34,280 bases of DNA from a virus. Below the pieces are notes generated by a model. It did no database searches, had not been told where the DNA came from, and saw nothing but the letters and a program-made list of their open reading frames with translations. Positions 14,724 to 23,230 of this stretch are shown here, one piece after another. The position numbers were made by a program, and so were the translations under genes. The stretch is from IMG/VR virus record IMGVR_UViG_3300037502_001710, positions 1 to 34,280 of that record; one strand, written 5' to 3'. Every line of letters starts with the position of its first letter. The stretch's first letter is position 1.

Positions 14724-16243
14724 GGTTGGCAGTTAATGGTGATGGTTGCGGTGGTCGCTGAGGTGAAATTGACTGGTAGCGTGGTATTGGATGGGTTGGT
14801 CCCTTCGCAGCAATCATCAATCCACCAGCGGCATGACTCAGGATCCACACTCGATGGGTTGCACTGGTTTACTGGGCAGGTTGTCCAGGTCATTGTGATG
14901 CTGTTTTTGGTGGCACCGAAAGCGCGGTCGATCGTGTGATTACCACAAACATCGTCGCAATCAACAGTCAGCGTCCCTTGAAATTGATCGTTTGCGATTC
15001 CGAATCCTCGGCAAGGTTCCTGACAGGTGCCATAAACACCACCGCCAACGGGACCCATATCAAAGCTACCGCAGATTTCGTCAAAGCCCCCAGTCTGGCC
15101 ACCGATTTCAATGCCAAGCGAGCTATCAAAAAGCGTGGTAAAATCTAGCAGTTGCGTGACCAGATCATTTAGCGGAGTCGGCCAACCTGGGCCAGACAAT
15201 TGATTAACCTCGTATGTCGTTTCGTTTATCGCTGCGCACGTTGGGTTGTTCGGTCGATCAGTCCACCAATTCTCATCTGAATCGTTTTCGCCAGATGCAC
15301 AAGGTGCAATCCTGTCGCACTCAACACCGTGGTAGCCACTAGACGAAAAGCAAAATGAACTGGTTGTCATCTCCACCCAGTTGGGAGCATCTACCGAACA
15401 ATCAAAAAAGCGGAAGCTATAAAGCTGCGATGTAGTCCCAGTCGTCGGATACTGGTACGCCTGAAATCCGATCAAGCAATAAAAGAATCCCATCAGCCCA
15501 CCCGTACCGCCTTCATCGCAGGTCGGGGAAATGATCGTGCAATCACTATTGCGGGGGCAGTTGTCGTTGTAGTAGGCGGTGATCTTGTAGCGAATGCTCT
15601 TGTCTGTTTGAGCGTAAACCGTTCTACCAAATGTCGCTGTGATCTGCTGCTGAGTTCCAGAAGGGGCGAACGTCAGCAGCAAGGATACCTCCTGCCAAAG
15701 CGTCACCTTATACAGCAGTTCCAGATCCTCCACCTTAAAGGTAAAGACGTAATACTCAGTCGGCTTGCATCCGCCCCACTGGCTGTAAACTGTCGGATAA
15801 AAAGGATCGAATTCATAGTCCTTTGCGTTGTACCAAGTGGAGCAAGCAACACACGAACCAGCGGGAACTGGGCCACCACCAGGACCACCGAACGCCTCGC
15901 CGTAGCCAGTACCCTGGAACCCTGGCCCGCCTCCTCCCTGTGGATTGCAGCAGTCTACATTTGAACCACCTGGGAGCCACGAATTGTAGAACGCTTTCCA
16001 GCAATCGCCCTGGGTTCCATCCCATGCCACAGCAGCGGAGTAGTCAACGATCTCATATTCCACAGGCGTGGAGCAGTAACGCAACACCAGCGAGCAACCC
16101 GGGATAGCGTTGATGCCTTGGTTGATTGTCCAACTATAGGTGTCGCTACCAACCGACGCGGCGATCGTGGTTATGGTCTTTGAACACGGACCACAATCAC
16201 CGCCAGCGCAGCATGTACACCCCGCCCCGTGTTTGTTAGCCAT
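14720..16243 (-). CDS. Cys-rich putative tail-tip/adhesin protein
   Basis: I chose ATG 16243; an upstream TTG would add only four residues. The 507-residue protein contains about 33 cysteines (about 6.5%), starting with GCTCCAGGDCGPC. Aromatic, Gly-, Asn- and Thr-rich stretches dominate, with no transmembrane segment or signal peptide. A Gly-rich stretch near residues 105-125 (GGGGPGFQGTGYGEAFGG) is linker-like. Its size, position after the distal tail genes and composition suit an adhesin or host-binding protein. The cysteines may form disulfides outside the cell or bind metal. It is not recognised. Confidence 0.75.
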   Translation of the reverse strand: MANKHGAGCTCCAGGDCGPCSKTITTIAASVGSDTYSWTINQGINAIPGCSLVLRYCSTPVEYEIVDYSAAVAWDGTQGDCWKAFYNSWLPGGSNVDCCNPQGGGGPGFQGTGYGEAFGGPGGGPVPAGSCVACSTWYNAKDYEFDPFYPTVYSQWGGCKPTEYYVFTFKVEDLELLYKVTLWQEVSLLLTFAPSGTQQQITATFGRTVYAQTDKSIRYKITAYYNDNCPRNSDCTIISPTCDEGGTGGLMGFFYCLIGFQAYQYPTTGTTSQLYSFRFFDCSVDAPNWVEMTTSSFCFSSSGYHGVECDRIAPCASGENDSDENWWTDRPNNPTCAAINETTYEVNQLSGPGWPTPLNDLVTQLLDFTTLFDSSLGIEIGGQTGGFDEICGSFDMGPVGGGVYGTCQEPCRGFGIANDQFQGTLTVDCDDVCGNHTIDRAFGATKNSITMTWTTCPVNQCNPSSVDPESCRWWIDDCCEGTNPSNTTLPVNFTSATTATITINCQP

Positions 16244-16598
16244 TATCGATTCCAAAGACTACTTGCAGGGTACGTGCGGCACCTTCGCTAGATCCGCTCA
16301 CCAGCTTTAGATTAGTTGGCGTCGTGGATGGTCCACCGATTGCACCACGGAACGCGGCGGCATCTAGGCAGACATGGCGACTGGTGCCAACCGTCACGCT
16401 GTACTCAGTGCCTTCCTTATAGACCGGCTTATACGTCGTCCCGCCATCGTCGCTAACCTCGAATTTCAGGCTAGTGCCTGTCAACGCTGAGGGTGTCACC
16501 ACCGCCAGAGGAACCTTATCCAGTGGCACCGACACAGCCGCACTGGTAGTTGCTCCGTTCGCGATTACCACATTAGCCCGCTCGATTTTTGTTGCCAT
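16236..16598 (-). CDS. Putative virion protein, 120 aa
   Basis: Begins MATKIERANV and reads like a small beta-sandwich virion component (ISTRAND-type pattern KFEVSDDGGTTYKPV; TNLKLVSGS). It is Thr/Ser/Val-rich, contains one cysteine and lacks any membrane segment. It overlaps the Cys-rich gene start by a few bases and follows the 204-residue gene with a two-base gap, so it is co-transcribed with the distal tail set. Structural role inferred from position. Confidence 0.65.
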   Translation of the reverse strand: MATKIERANVVIANGATTSAAVSVPLDKVPLAVVTPSALTGTSLKFEVSDDGGTTYKPVYKEGTEYSVTVGTSRHVCLDAAAFRGAIGGPSTTPTNLKLVSGSSEGAARTLQVVFGIDNG

Positions 16599-16600
16599 GT

Positions 16601-17215
16601 TTAGCAGTCCTCGAAATCAACAAACCAATAACCAGAATACCATTCACGTTTGCATTGCACCCATTTATCCGCAGCAATCGAAGCAGCGGAGATATTGTAG
16701 ACGGTGTGAGTTGTGCTGGTGCTGGTCAGTGTCGTGCCCGCCAGTTTATAGGCTGTCACAGTCCCGCTTCCAGCAGTCGTCCCGCTTCGCGCTGTAATCC
16801 CGCCCGAGTTCACCTTGGCAATCATCGCAGCGCCTGGGCGAGCGTAGACGTCAACTACGATCAGCGTGCCGTCCTGGGTGCGAGTGGCCAGAAAGAAATC
16901 GTTATCTTTGATAAGCCGATCGCTGAGGTTGAATACCTCGGTTATCACACTGGTGCTGTTGGGCGTGTGGCCTGAGATGGCGTCGGTTGTCTTGTCCCTG
17001 GTAGCGACCCTAGCATCGCCTGATGAGACTACTGGCGTAGCTGCGCCATAATCACCCGCGGGAATATCCTCCTCAGCCTGCATCAGCCAGGTGGCCCCAG
17101 TATTGGCTGGTACACTGCGAGCACCTGGGGTGCTGTACGCTCCAACCTGTTCGCGGACCATCTTCTGAACCGCTTTGGCTAGCTCAGGGCTCAGGACTGC
17201 TACTTGTCGCGTCAT
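16601..17215 (-). CDS. Putative virion protein, 204 aa
   Basis: I chose ATG 17215, with GGAG six bases upstream; a TTG six bases earlier is a weaker choice. The ATGA at this start overlaps the stop of the preceding gene. The protein opens with a helical, charged segment (PELAKAVQKMVREQVGAYS), then Gly/Thr/Ala-rich beta-type sequence typical of virion parts. No catalytic motif is seen. It belongs to the distal tail set by position. Confidence 0.65.
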   Translation of the reverse strand: MTRQVAVLSPELAKAVQKMVREQVGAYSTPGARSVPANTGATWLMQAEEDIPAGDYGAATPVVSSGDARVATRDKTTDAISGHTPNSTSVITEVFNLSDRLIKDNDFFLATRTQDGTLIVVDVYARPGAAMIAKVNSGGITARSGTTAGSGTVTAYKLAGTTLTSTSTTHTVYNISAASIAADKWVQCKREWYSGYWFVDFEDC

Positions 17216-18120
17216 GCCCAACTCCAGGGACCCAACTGTAGGTCGTTAAAATTGGCCGACTTGTAGCGATTGAAACTGGGCGAGATAAACACTGGAGTTG
17301 TTAGGCTAGTATTTTTACCGCCCGATCCGTTAAGGTTCCCGGTAGTCTGCTGGAAAGCATCGTCGCCGAACGGAACCTTGGCACCTGTCCCCTTAGATCC
17401 GCCCGACCAATAGTAGGTGCCTTCGTCCAGTAGTTTGATCTTCCAGCCCTCGCCGTTGTTGCTCCAGAATTTGAACTGGTACTCCACGTTCCAGTAAGCT
17501 ACCTGCTCCTTGCGTTCCTGAGTCGCACTGATCGAAGCACAAAGCACCGTGTTAGCGGCAGCACCCCAGAATCCCTGGCTGTTGACGCGGTTCATATAGT
17601 TGGGGATTTGGGTGTAATCAAAGTACAGCTCCGCCCTACTGATCGTCAGAACTTGGATTGTCTCAGGCGTAGTCAGTGGTGGCAACGATTCCCCGGCGGA
17701 ATTGTAGAACGGCCTAGTAGGATCCTGAGCATCGAAGAGCAGCGGCACCTCGATCGTCTCAGCGGACCATGACCACCTGGGCGTAATGTCCCACGGTTCC
17801 TGATTTGATTCATTGGCCTTGATGGTCTGGTTGTCAAAGACACACTCCACCTCCCAGGTAGCCGGACCAATCTCCGTACAGGTGCGGGAGATGCAGTACG
17901 CACCGGCTGCAATGTCCGACGCGGCACCGATGGCAGGGATCCCGGGGACTAGGACAACTTCGTTCTCCCGTGCATCCTCATCGGGACTACCAGCAAGCCC
18001 CACGCCATCGGTCATTCGGACGACAAAAACTACCGAGTGCTGGAGGTTGACCCGCAGCTTATCTAAGTCGAATGTCTCTTGGCTGTTGATCCCTACTCGC
18101 TTGCCGATGACGGCACTCAT
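17212..18120 (-). CDS. Distal tail / tail protein
   Basis: This 302-residue protein directly follows the tape measure gene, with an ATGA overlap. That is the usual site of the distal tail protein in siphophages. It is beta-rich, with a repeating pattern of Trp, Tyr and Phe (for example RAELYFDYTQIPNYMNRVN and WNVEYQFKFWSNNGEGWKI), and contains few charged helices. I could not match a named family, so the distal-tail role rests on position and composition. Confidence 0.65.
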   Translation of the reverse strand: MSAVIGKRVGINSQETFDLDKLRVNLQHSVVFVVRMTDGVGLAGSPDEDARENEVVLVPGIPAIGAASDIAAGAYCISRTCTEIGPATWEVECVFDNQTIKANESNQEPWDITPRWSWSAETIEVPLLFDAQDPTRPFYNSAGESLPPLTTPETIQVLTISRAELYFDYTQIPNYMNRVNSQGFWGAAANTVLCASISATQERKEQVAYWNVEYQFKFWSNNGEGWKIKLLDEGTYYWSGGSKGTGAKVPFGDDAFQQTTGNLNGSGGKNTSLTTPVFISPSFNRYKSANFNDLQLGPWSWA

Positions 18121-19769
18121 AGTGCGAACTCCACAAAGGCGGCGGCTGGGTTGGTGAGTGCTTTAGCGATCTTCTGTAGAAACGCTGCTTGCTGTCTCTC
18201 GATAACCAGTTGCTGATTCATCGCGTTTTCGCGGAACTTCTCGAAGGCGGCTGTACTTGTCGCCTCCAGTGCTTGCGGCTGTGCGAGCTGAACGGCTTGC
18301 TGGGTTGCGTCTCTCGCTGTGGCGCTGACATCCTCGGCACCTTCCCGAACTGCTTCGGCTCCAGGTGCTGCGGCTTTCATTAGATCGATCCCGCTAAACT
18401 GCTCGAAGGTGGCCCGTACCTTATCGGCTGCTTTGGAAGTACCTTCGGCGGTTAGATCCTGGGCCTCGGTCGCATCGGCAAGGTTGGCGGCCTGGGCTTT
18501 GGATTCCGCTTCGTATGCTGAGCGTAGCGTACTCATCTGATCGCGGAATTGATCGAGTGCTTTTTGCCCGAGGTTGTCAGGGTTGGTCAGTTCATTCAGC
18601 GACGTCTGCATCTGATCGCGGTTTTCATCGCGGATCCGTTGCACTGTAGCCTGTACTTCCTTTGCGATGTTGTCGATGTTTTGGACAACATCAGCACCGA
18701 ACGTGCGGCGGGTCAGTGGGTTATTGACCAGCACACGGAACAGCCCAAGAAAAATATCCGTTGCACTTGCTGCCATGCCGATGATGAACGATAGGCCAGC
18801 CCGCAGTCCGTGGAATGCACGGATCGCAATGTCCAGTGGCGTGTTGACGTATGCGAGAGTTTGACCGAGCAGATTGAATACCCTGGCTGAGTTGTCAACT
18901 CCAGTGGCATTCAGATCGAGATTGACTAGCAGATCCTTCAGCATATCGATCAAGGCAGTCGCATACGGCAGGAATGCTGTACCGATCGCCGTAGACACCT
19001 CCACCCAGCCAGCCTGCAACGCTTTGAGCTGGTTAGCAAAGGACATGCTGGAGCGGTCAACGTCGCCCTGTGCTGCTGCTGTTCCGGCCAAGATGATGTT
19101 GTAGCGAGCCATTGCTTTCTGTGCGTCGTTCGCGGTCTGTGGGTCAAGCCCTTGCTTGAGCAGTTCCGCTTTCATGGCGGTTTCGTTGACGATCACCCCG
19201 AAGCGTTTCATCGGCTCGGACTCGCCAACGATCGCAGAACGCAACGCCTCGAAAGCGTCAACGTCTGCGGCATTGTGGAAGCTCGCCAGATCGTAGGAAA
19301 GTTGCGTGAGATTGCGGCTCATCTCGGCGGCGGCTGCTGGATCAACTCCCATTGGGATAACCAGCGATTGAGCATCAGCCATGAAGCCGAGAACCTCAGA
19401 GCGGCTGCGCCCCATCGTCGCGGCGAACTGATCGCCCCACGCTTGCATCGATCGAGCATTCTGGCCAAAGACTACATTGAACTTATTCAGCGTCTCCTCA
19501 AGCGTGCTTGCGTTGCGGATGGCATCGGTAATCCCAACAGAGATTCCGAACGCAGCACCAAGTGCAGTAGCCTGGCCAATGAGTGATCGCATCATCCGGC
19601 TCAGCATGTTTAGGCTGTTGCCGATCGCACCAAACCCGACCCGCCCGACCATTTGTACCTGGGCTGAGAACTTCTTGATCTGGGCTTCCATCGACGCAAA
19701 GGCACGGCGGAAAGCGGCTTGGCCTTCTACCCCCATCTCAACGTATGCACGGCCTGCAAACTGTGCCAT
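18117..19769 (-). CDS. Tape measure protein
   Basis: This 550-residue protein is long, Ala/Gln/Glu-rich and mainly helical, with hydrophobic stretches (LGAAFGISVGITDAI; IGTAFLPYATALIDML; LSFIIGMAAS) and a Gly-rich N-terminus. Size, composition and place between chaperone and distal tail genes match tape measure proteins, which set tail length. At about 0.15 nm per residue this predicts a tail near 80 nm, short for a siphophage. The start overlaps the preceding stop (TAATG). No peptidase or lysozyme motif is seen. Confidence 0.88.
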   Translation of the reverse strand: MAQFAGRAYVEMGVEGQAAFRRAFASMEAQIKKFSAQVQMVGRVGFGAIGNSLNMLSRMMRSLIGQATALGAAFGISVGITDAIRNASTLEETLNKFNVVFGQNARSMQAWGDQFAATMGRSRSEVLGFMADAQSLVIPMGVDPAAAAEMSRNLTQLSYDLASFHNAADVDAFEALRSAIVGESEPMKRFGVIVNETAMKAELLKQGLDPQTANDAQKAMARYNIILAGTAAAQGDVDRSSMSFANQLKALQAGWVEVSTAIGTAFLPYATALIDMLKDLLVNLDLNATGVDNSARVFNLLGQTLAYVNTPLDIAIRAFHGLRAGLSFIIGMAASATDIFLGLFRVLVNNPLTRRTFGADVVQNIDNIAKEVQATVQRIRDENRDQMQTSLNELTNPDNLGQKALDQFRDQMSTLRSAYEAESKAQAANLADATEAQDLTAEGTSKAADKVRATFEQFSGIDLMKAAAPGAEAVREGAEDVSATARDATQQAVQLAQPQALEATSTAAFEKFRENAMNQQLVIERQQAAFLQKIAKALTNPAAAFVEFAL

Positions 19770-20401
19770 TAGCCGAACCTCGCTTTGTAGTAGTCAACCC
19801 AAATCTTTGTCATCTTGTTGCGATGTCTTGCAAGTGCCGGTGCCATCGTTGGTCGTTTTGGCATTTTGAAGTTCATCGGTCTACCAGTCTTGCTAGTGAT
19901 CAATGCCAGATCCTGATGAGCTATTGTCGTCTTGCCTTTGCGTCGCTTGATATTTTGTAGTGTGATCAATGCCGGAATGTAGCGAACCTTGGCGGTAAAC
20001 GTCCCGCCAAATTCGTGAAGCTCAGCACCCCATTTCGATCCTAGCTTTCGACTCCACCCAGCGAATCCAATCTTGACGTCACGTTTTCCGATGTTCACCT
20101 CATACACGATCTTTCGGATGCCGAAGTCACGATCGCCATACCTAGCCATCGGTGGTTTGCCAGGTGGCCTGGGCTTGCGTCCCTTCTGGTAGACTGCAAC
20201 AGGCTTACCGTCAATCACCTCAGTTCTAATTTGCTTCTGTGGCTTGACTGGATTCCCGATAAGCTTTCTGGCATCCTGCCGAATGATCGCACCAAACCTG
20301 TCAAGGGCTCGGCGGTCGATGTCCTGGATTGCTGAGATTCTGCGATTGGCTTGCTGAATGATCCGCTGAAAGCCCCGTGTTTTTGCTTTCAGCTTTAACA
20401 T
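19769..20401 (-). CDS. HK97 gp10-like / minor tail protein
   Basis: This 210-residue, strongly basic protein starts MLKLKAKTRGFQRI. It has a helical start and a C-terminus APALARHRNKMTKIWVDYYKAR, the pattern of HK97 gp10-like tail-completion proteins, which end in a long helix after a PxMAPAL motif. Such proteins normally sit between capsid and tail-tube genes; here it lies between the chaperone and tape measure genes. The start is preceded by AGGG about ten bases away and lies 101 bases inside the possible T frame of the chaperone. Confidence 0.5.
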   Translation of the reverse strand: MLKLKAKTRGFQRIIQQANRRISAIQDIDRRALDRFGAIIRQDARKLIGNPVKPQKQIRTEVIDGKPVAVYQKGRKPRPPGKPPMARYGDRDFGIRKIVYEVNIGKRDVKIGFAGWSRKLGSKWGAELHEFGGTFTAKVRYIPALITLQNIKRRKGKTTIAHQDLALITSKTGRPMNFKMPKRPTMAPALARHRNKMTKIWVDYYKARFG

Positions 20402-20974
20402 CGCGTTTATCCCTTGGAAGCATCAGCTTTAGCATCGAAATAGTTTGCGAGTTGATCGGCCACCTCTCCTTGCCATCCTTTTTCCCGGCGTCGGCAAAAA
20501 GCTCAGGACGGGCACCGCGGGCCATTTCCATTAACTGCCAGGCTGTAAGCCCTGCTGGGTCGATTCCGACGATTCCAGCCAATCGATAGAGAGCTTGCCA
20601 AACGCTTGTTTGATCCGCTCCGCTTGTACCTCCTGGCCCCGCTTGCTGCTTGACCACAGACCGGCCAGCAGCTCCTTTTTTGCGGGTGCCAGGCGCGAAA
20701 AAAAACCAGACCATTCCTCCATGAAAGCATCGATCCCAGCGGACAAAGCATCGCCATCTAAGCGATCACCAAACGTCCTGCAATCAATGCCCAATGATTG
20801 GGCTTGATCCATGCAGATAAACCACAGCACATCCATCAATGTCGGGATGTCAGTTGGCATCTGCTCGGGCGAGTCTAGTAAATCGATCTTTAGATTCTGC
20901 TTGATCGCCAGCAGGTTACCGACCGTCAGTTTGATCTGCCACTGATGGCCGGTGCTATCCTTAAACGCTCGCAT
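20301..20974 (-). CDS. Predicted GT-like fusion by -1 ribosomal frameshift
   Basis: The chain shares the G start and, after a -1 shift at one of the heptamers, continues in the T frame to 20301. A shift at A_AAA_AAG gives 224 residues. The T part contains VWQALYRLAGIVGIDPAGLTAWQLMEMARG, which resembles the T domain of phage tail chaperones: a helix, a GIDP turn and a second helix. The T frame is open from 20714 to 20301, far longer than needed by chance next to G. The fusion is predicted, not observed. Confidence 0.6.
20531..20974 (-). CDS. Tail assembly chaperone, G-like (short product)
   Basis: The 147-residue product starts MRAFKDSTGHQWQIKLT and has helices typical of tail chaperones (IPTLMDVLWFICMDQAQSLGI; GIDAFMEEWSGFFSRL). 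It sits between the tail tube and tape measure genes, where lambda has G and GT. Two slippery heptamers in this frame lie at codons 91-92 and 99-100, and a second frame stays open beyond them, so this is the normal termination product and the longer fusion is listed separately. A GAGG motif lies upstream of the ATG. Confidence 0.75.
   Translation of the reverse strand: MRAFKDSTGHQWQIKLTVGNLLAIKQNLKIDLLDSPEQMPTDIPTLMDVLWFICMDQAQSLGIDCRTFGDRLDGDALSAGIDAFMEEWSGFFSRLAPAKKELLAGLWSSSKRGQEVQAERIKQAFGKLSIDWLESSESTQQGLQPGS
20675..20681 (-). promoter_or_regulatory. Slippery heptamer A_AAA_AAG in the chaperone gene
   Basis: On the - strand the bases read GCA AAA AAG in the G frame (codons 98-100), so A_AAA_AAG is in exact phase for a -1 shift, as in dnaX. 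A stem GCTGCT/AGCAGC (20672-20667 with 20650-20645) begins two bases downstream. That spacing is shorter than the usual five to nine bases but could still stall the ribosome. Confidence 0.6.
20699..20705 (-). promoter_or_regulatory. Second slippery heptamer T_TTT_TTT upstream in the same gene
   Basis: A run of eight T (20705-20698) on the - strand contains T_TTT_TTT in phase with codons 91-92 (Phe-Phe). It lies 18 bases before the A_AAA_AAG site and would shift into the same T frame. It may be an additional slip site or merely a run whose phase is accidental. Because homopolymers are prone to sequencing error, its exact length matters. Confidence 0.4.
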
Positions 20975-21005
20975 GATGTAACCTCGCTAGGATGACTGAA
21001 CCAAA

Positions 21006-21452
21006 CTATGGGGTTACAGTATACCAAGCAGGAGCGGCGTTAGCGTTCTTGACGGGTCGCAATGAAACGTCAACCATCAACGCTTCGCCCAAGTTTTCGT
21101 TGCGGGTAAATGATTTGACCATCATCGTGGCCCGCAATCCCTCGCTGCCACTCGTAGCAACCAGGCCATCAAGGACAAGAACCTCAACAGCGGTGTTGTT
21201 GATGAACGCACCCTGGAAGGCGTCGAAGTCAGCATCGCCGGTATCCCAGAGCATACCGAATTCGACGGTAGCATCTTTCATCCCGTCAACGAATTCCTTC
21301 CACCCACCAGACGCCCTGGTTGTTACGTCGGTTTCGTCCTTCTCAAGGCTCAGTGTCAGATCCTTAACGTTGCCAATCAAATCCCAGGTTGGGCTGGCAT
21401 AGGTGCCGGTGTTTCGATAAAGCTTTGCGTTTTGGCTAAGTACGTGTGCCAT
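21006..21452 (-). CDS. Tail tube protein
   Basis: This 148-residue protein lies just before the G/GT gene. It shows the pattern of phage major tail (tube) proteins of the TP901-1/lambda V kind: an N-terminal strand (MAHVLSQNAKLYRNTGT), WDLIGNVKDLTLSLEKDETDVTTRASGGWKEFVDGMKDATVEF, and a beta-rich ending with VDVSLRPVKN. The sequence DVTTRASGGWK is typical of the 'loop-and-strand' core. It polymerises into the tail tube around the tape measure protein. Confidence 0.8.
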   Translation of the reverse strand: MAHVLSQNAKLYRNTGTYASPTWDLIGNVKDLTLSLEKDETDVTTRASGGWKEFVDGMKDATVEFGMLWDTGDADFDAFQGAFINNTAVEVLVLDGLVATSGSEGLRATMMVKSFTRNENLGEALMVDVSLRPVKNANAAPAWYTVTP

Positions 21453-21884
21453 TTATATGGTCCCCTTATAGCGGATGGAAATGGTTGTCTGTAGGACGCC
21501 ATCTTCGGCCACCCGGTTAGGGTCGAATGGCTCCAATTGCTCGATCTCATGAACGTATAACCCAGCCAGGTTATTGGATCCAAGGCGATCCATTAGTTCC
21601 TGGCAGAGCGTCAAAAACTGTCCCGTCTTCGTTTCCTGCGCTGCTTCAGTCCCGCTGCAATCAGTGCGAAGAACCACACCAACGGTGTAAATCTTCGTCC
21701 AAAGGTTGCTACGGCTCAGCAGTTCGCGGGATTGCTCTGCACTATGCACCGTGACATCCCAGCCAGTAAGCACATCCCGATCGTAGATTGGGACTAGCTT
21801 CTTAGCGGTTGTCACAGTCTGGCTGTACGTCCCGCCCTGAATGAGCGTGACAACAGCGTCAACTAGATCCACTGGCAAGGGCAT
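21453..21884 (-). CDS. Tail terminator-like protein
   Basis: This 143-residue protein lies between a connector and the tail tube gene, the place of lambda U. It has an N-terminal helix (LVDAVVTLIQGG), a beta core (KKLVPIYDRDVLTGWDVTVHS; KIYTVGVVLRTD), a helix (GQFLTLCQELMDRLGS) and an end strand TTISIRYKG. This fits the size and secondary structure of tail terminator/minor tail proteins that cap the tail before joining to the head. Not proven. Confidence 0.6.
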   Translation of the reverse strand: MPLPVDLVDAVVTLIQGGTYSQTVTTAKKLVPIYDRDVLTGWDVTVHSAEQSRELLSRSNLWTKIYTVGVVLRTDCSGTEAAQETKTGQFLTLCQELMDRLGSNNLAGLYVHEIEQLEPFDPNRVAEDGVLQTTISIRYKGTI

Positions 21885-22243
21885 TAGATTTCCTTTGTGT
21901 GGATCCGTAGAGTCTGCATCGTCTGATCCTGGTAACGCCAGGCAGCCTCGCCACCTACCGAAAGAACCTTGTAAACCTTGGTCCCTTCGGTGATCTGATC
22001 GCCACGCTGAGGAGTAATCACAACGCCACCGATCTTGAGTTCCGACGCAAGCAAGATGTAGTCTCGGCTTTTGATCTGCTCGATTACCGAACCATCTTGC
22101 GTAACGTCATGAACTGACCGGCCAGGGACAGCCCTGGAAATCGTCACAGACGATGCACCGCGGGTATAGGTGATCGACACTCCATGAATAGAGCGTGCGG
22201 CCTTGTGCGCGGCGATGACTGCGGATTCCAGGGCTGTTGGCAT
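21884..22243 (-). CDS. Head-tail connector protein
   Basis: This 119-residue protein follows the capsid gene, as lambda FII does. It begins PTALESAVIAAHKAARSI, then strands ending in KIGGVVITPQRGDQITEG and YKVLSVGGEAAWRYQDQTMQTLRIHT. The GD turn followed by a Trp/Tyr-rich strand and a terminal RIHTK is typical of small head-tail joining adaptors. It would connect the portal to the tail. Overlaps the next start (TAATG). Confidence 0.65.
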   Translation of the reverse strand: MPTALESAVIAAHKAARSIHGVSITYTRGASSVTISRAVPGRSVHDVTQDGSVIEQIKSRDYILLASELKIGGVVITPQRGDQITEGTKVYKVLSVGGEAAWRYQDQTMQTLRIHTKEI

Positions 22244-22266
22244 TGTGCTACCTCAGTGGACTACGA

Positions 22267-23196
22267 TCAGGTCAACAGGGTCTCGGTGCTGCTGATCTGA
22301 TCCGTCACAACAATCGGCACACCGAACGATTCCGATGGGAATGGTGCAGGTGCTCCCGTTGGGTTCGTCGCGGTCCGGCTGGACTGCAACTGACGGTGCG
22401 ATCGTCGGTTCATCACGATGTAGTTGGGACCACGGGAAGCAGGGAACTTCTCAAGAGCCTGAGCGATCAGGCTGTCGGTCAGACCCTTGCCGGAGTCGGC
22501 GGTCAGGTTGGCGATGCGGACAACGCTGTAGATCGATCCAACCTTCAGACCACACCAACCGACGATTGGGTGGTAGTAAGCTGGGAACCGACCAGTCACC
22601 GAGCCAGCACGTTCAACGATCTGCCGTTCACCGATCGAGATAACGCCTTGCTGTCCCCAGAGGACTTGGCAGTCAGCATCGCCGGTGCGAACCAGGTACA
22701 CCGAGGAACCAGTGGAAGCAGTCGTTCCACCAGCACCGACCACCTGGGCGTCTGCAAGCTGATTCAGGTTGGACTGGCCGGCAAAGCCAACGAATCCCTT
22801 GGCATCATTTCCGACGCCATAAAAGATCTGCTGCTCAACCTCAGCCATCGCCTGGCGCATGTGGGCGAGTGCTTCGATCCCCATCATGTGCTCAAGGCCA
22901 CGCTCATCAGCAGTAGCGGCTGCAATGTCCACGGCGAACGAAGCATCGAGCACCTTGAGGTCCAGCGTGATGCTGGTATAGGTGCCCTTGGTGTTCTCAA
23001 CGCCATCATTGACATCACGGAACCCAACCGATGGGTTAGCCGTGATCTTGCTGTACTTGAACGTATTCCCGAGCACCGTGCGTGCAGCAAGCACGCTCAG
23101 GAATGGTGCATCGTCCAGAACATCGGACACCAGGATGTCCATGTCGGTCTTGTTGAAGTGAGCTACGTCGCTGGTCGTCAGGTAACTATCAGGCAT
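22267..23196 (-). CDS. Major capsid protein
   Basis: This 309-residue protein lies directly after the protease/scaffold gene and before the connectors, as E does in lambda. It has an N-terminal segment typical of HK97-fold capsids (TSDVAHFNKTDMDILVSD; APFLSVLAARTV), an E-loop-like stretch, a GQSNLNQL region, and C-terminal NYIVMNRRSHRQL followed by GVPIVVTDQISS, the P-domain end. A GGAG site lies before the ATG. No separate decoration protein is seen between it and the connectors. Confidence 0.82.
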   Translation of the reverse strand: MPDSYLTTSDVAHFNKTDMDILVSDVLDDAPFLSVLAARTVLGNTFKYSKITANPSVGFRDVNDGVENTKGTYTSITLDLKVLDASFAVDIAAATADERGLEHMMGIEALAHMRQAMAEVEQQIFYGVGNDAKGFVGFAGQSNLNQLADAQVVGAGGTTASTGSSVYLVRTGDADCQVLWGQQGVISIGERQIVERAGSVTGRFPAYYHPIVGWCGLKVGSIYSVVRIANLTADSGKGLTDSLIAQALEKFPASRGPNYIVMNRRSHRQLQSSRTATNPTGAPAPFPSESFGVPIVVTDQISSTETLLT

Positions 23197-23230
23197 GTTT
23201 CAAATCTCCGTTTTGGTTGCGTTGGTAAAA

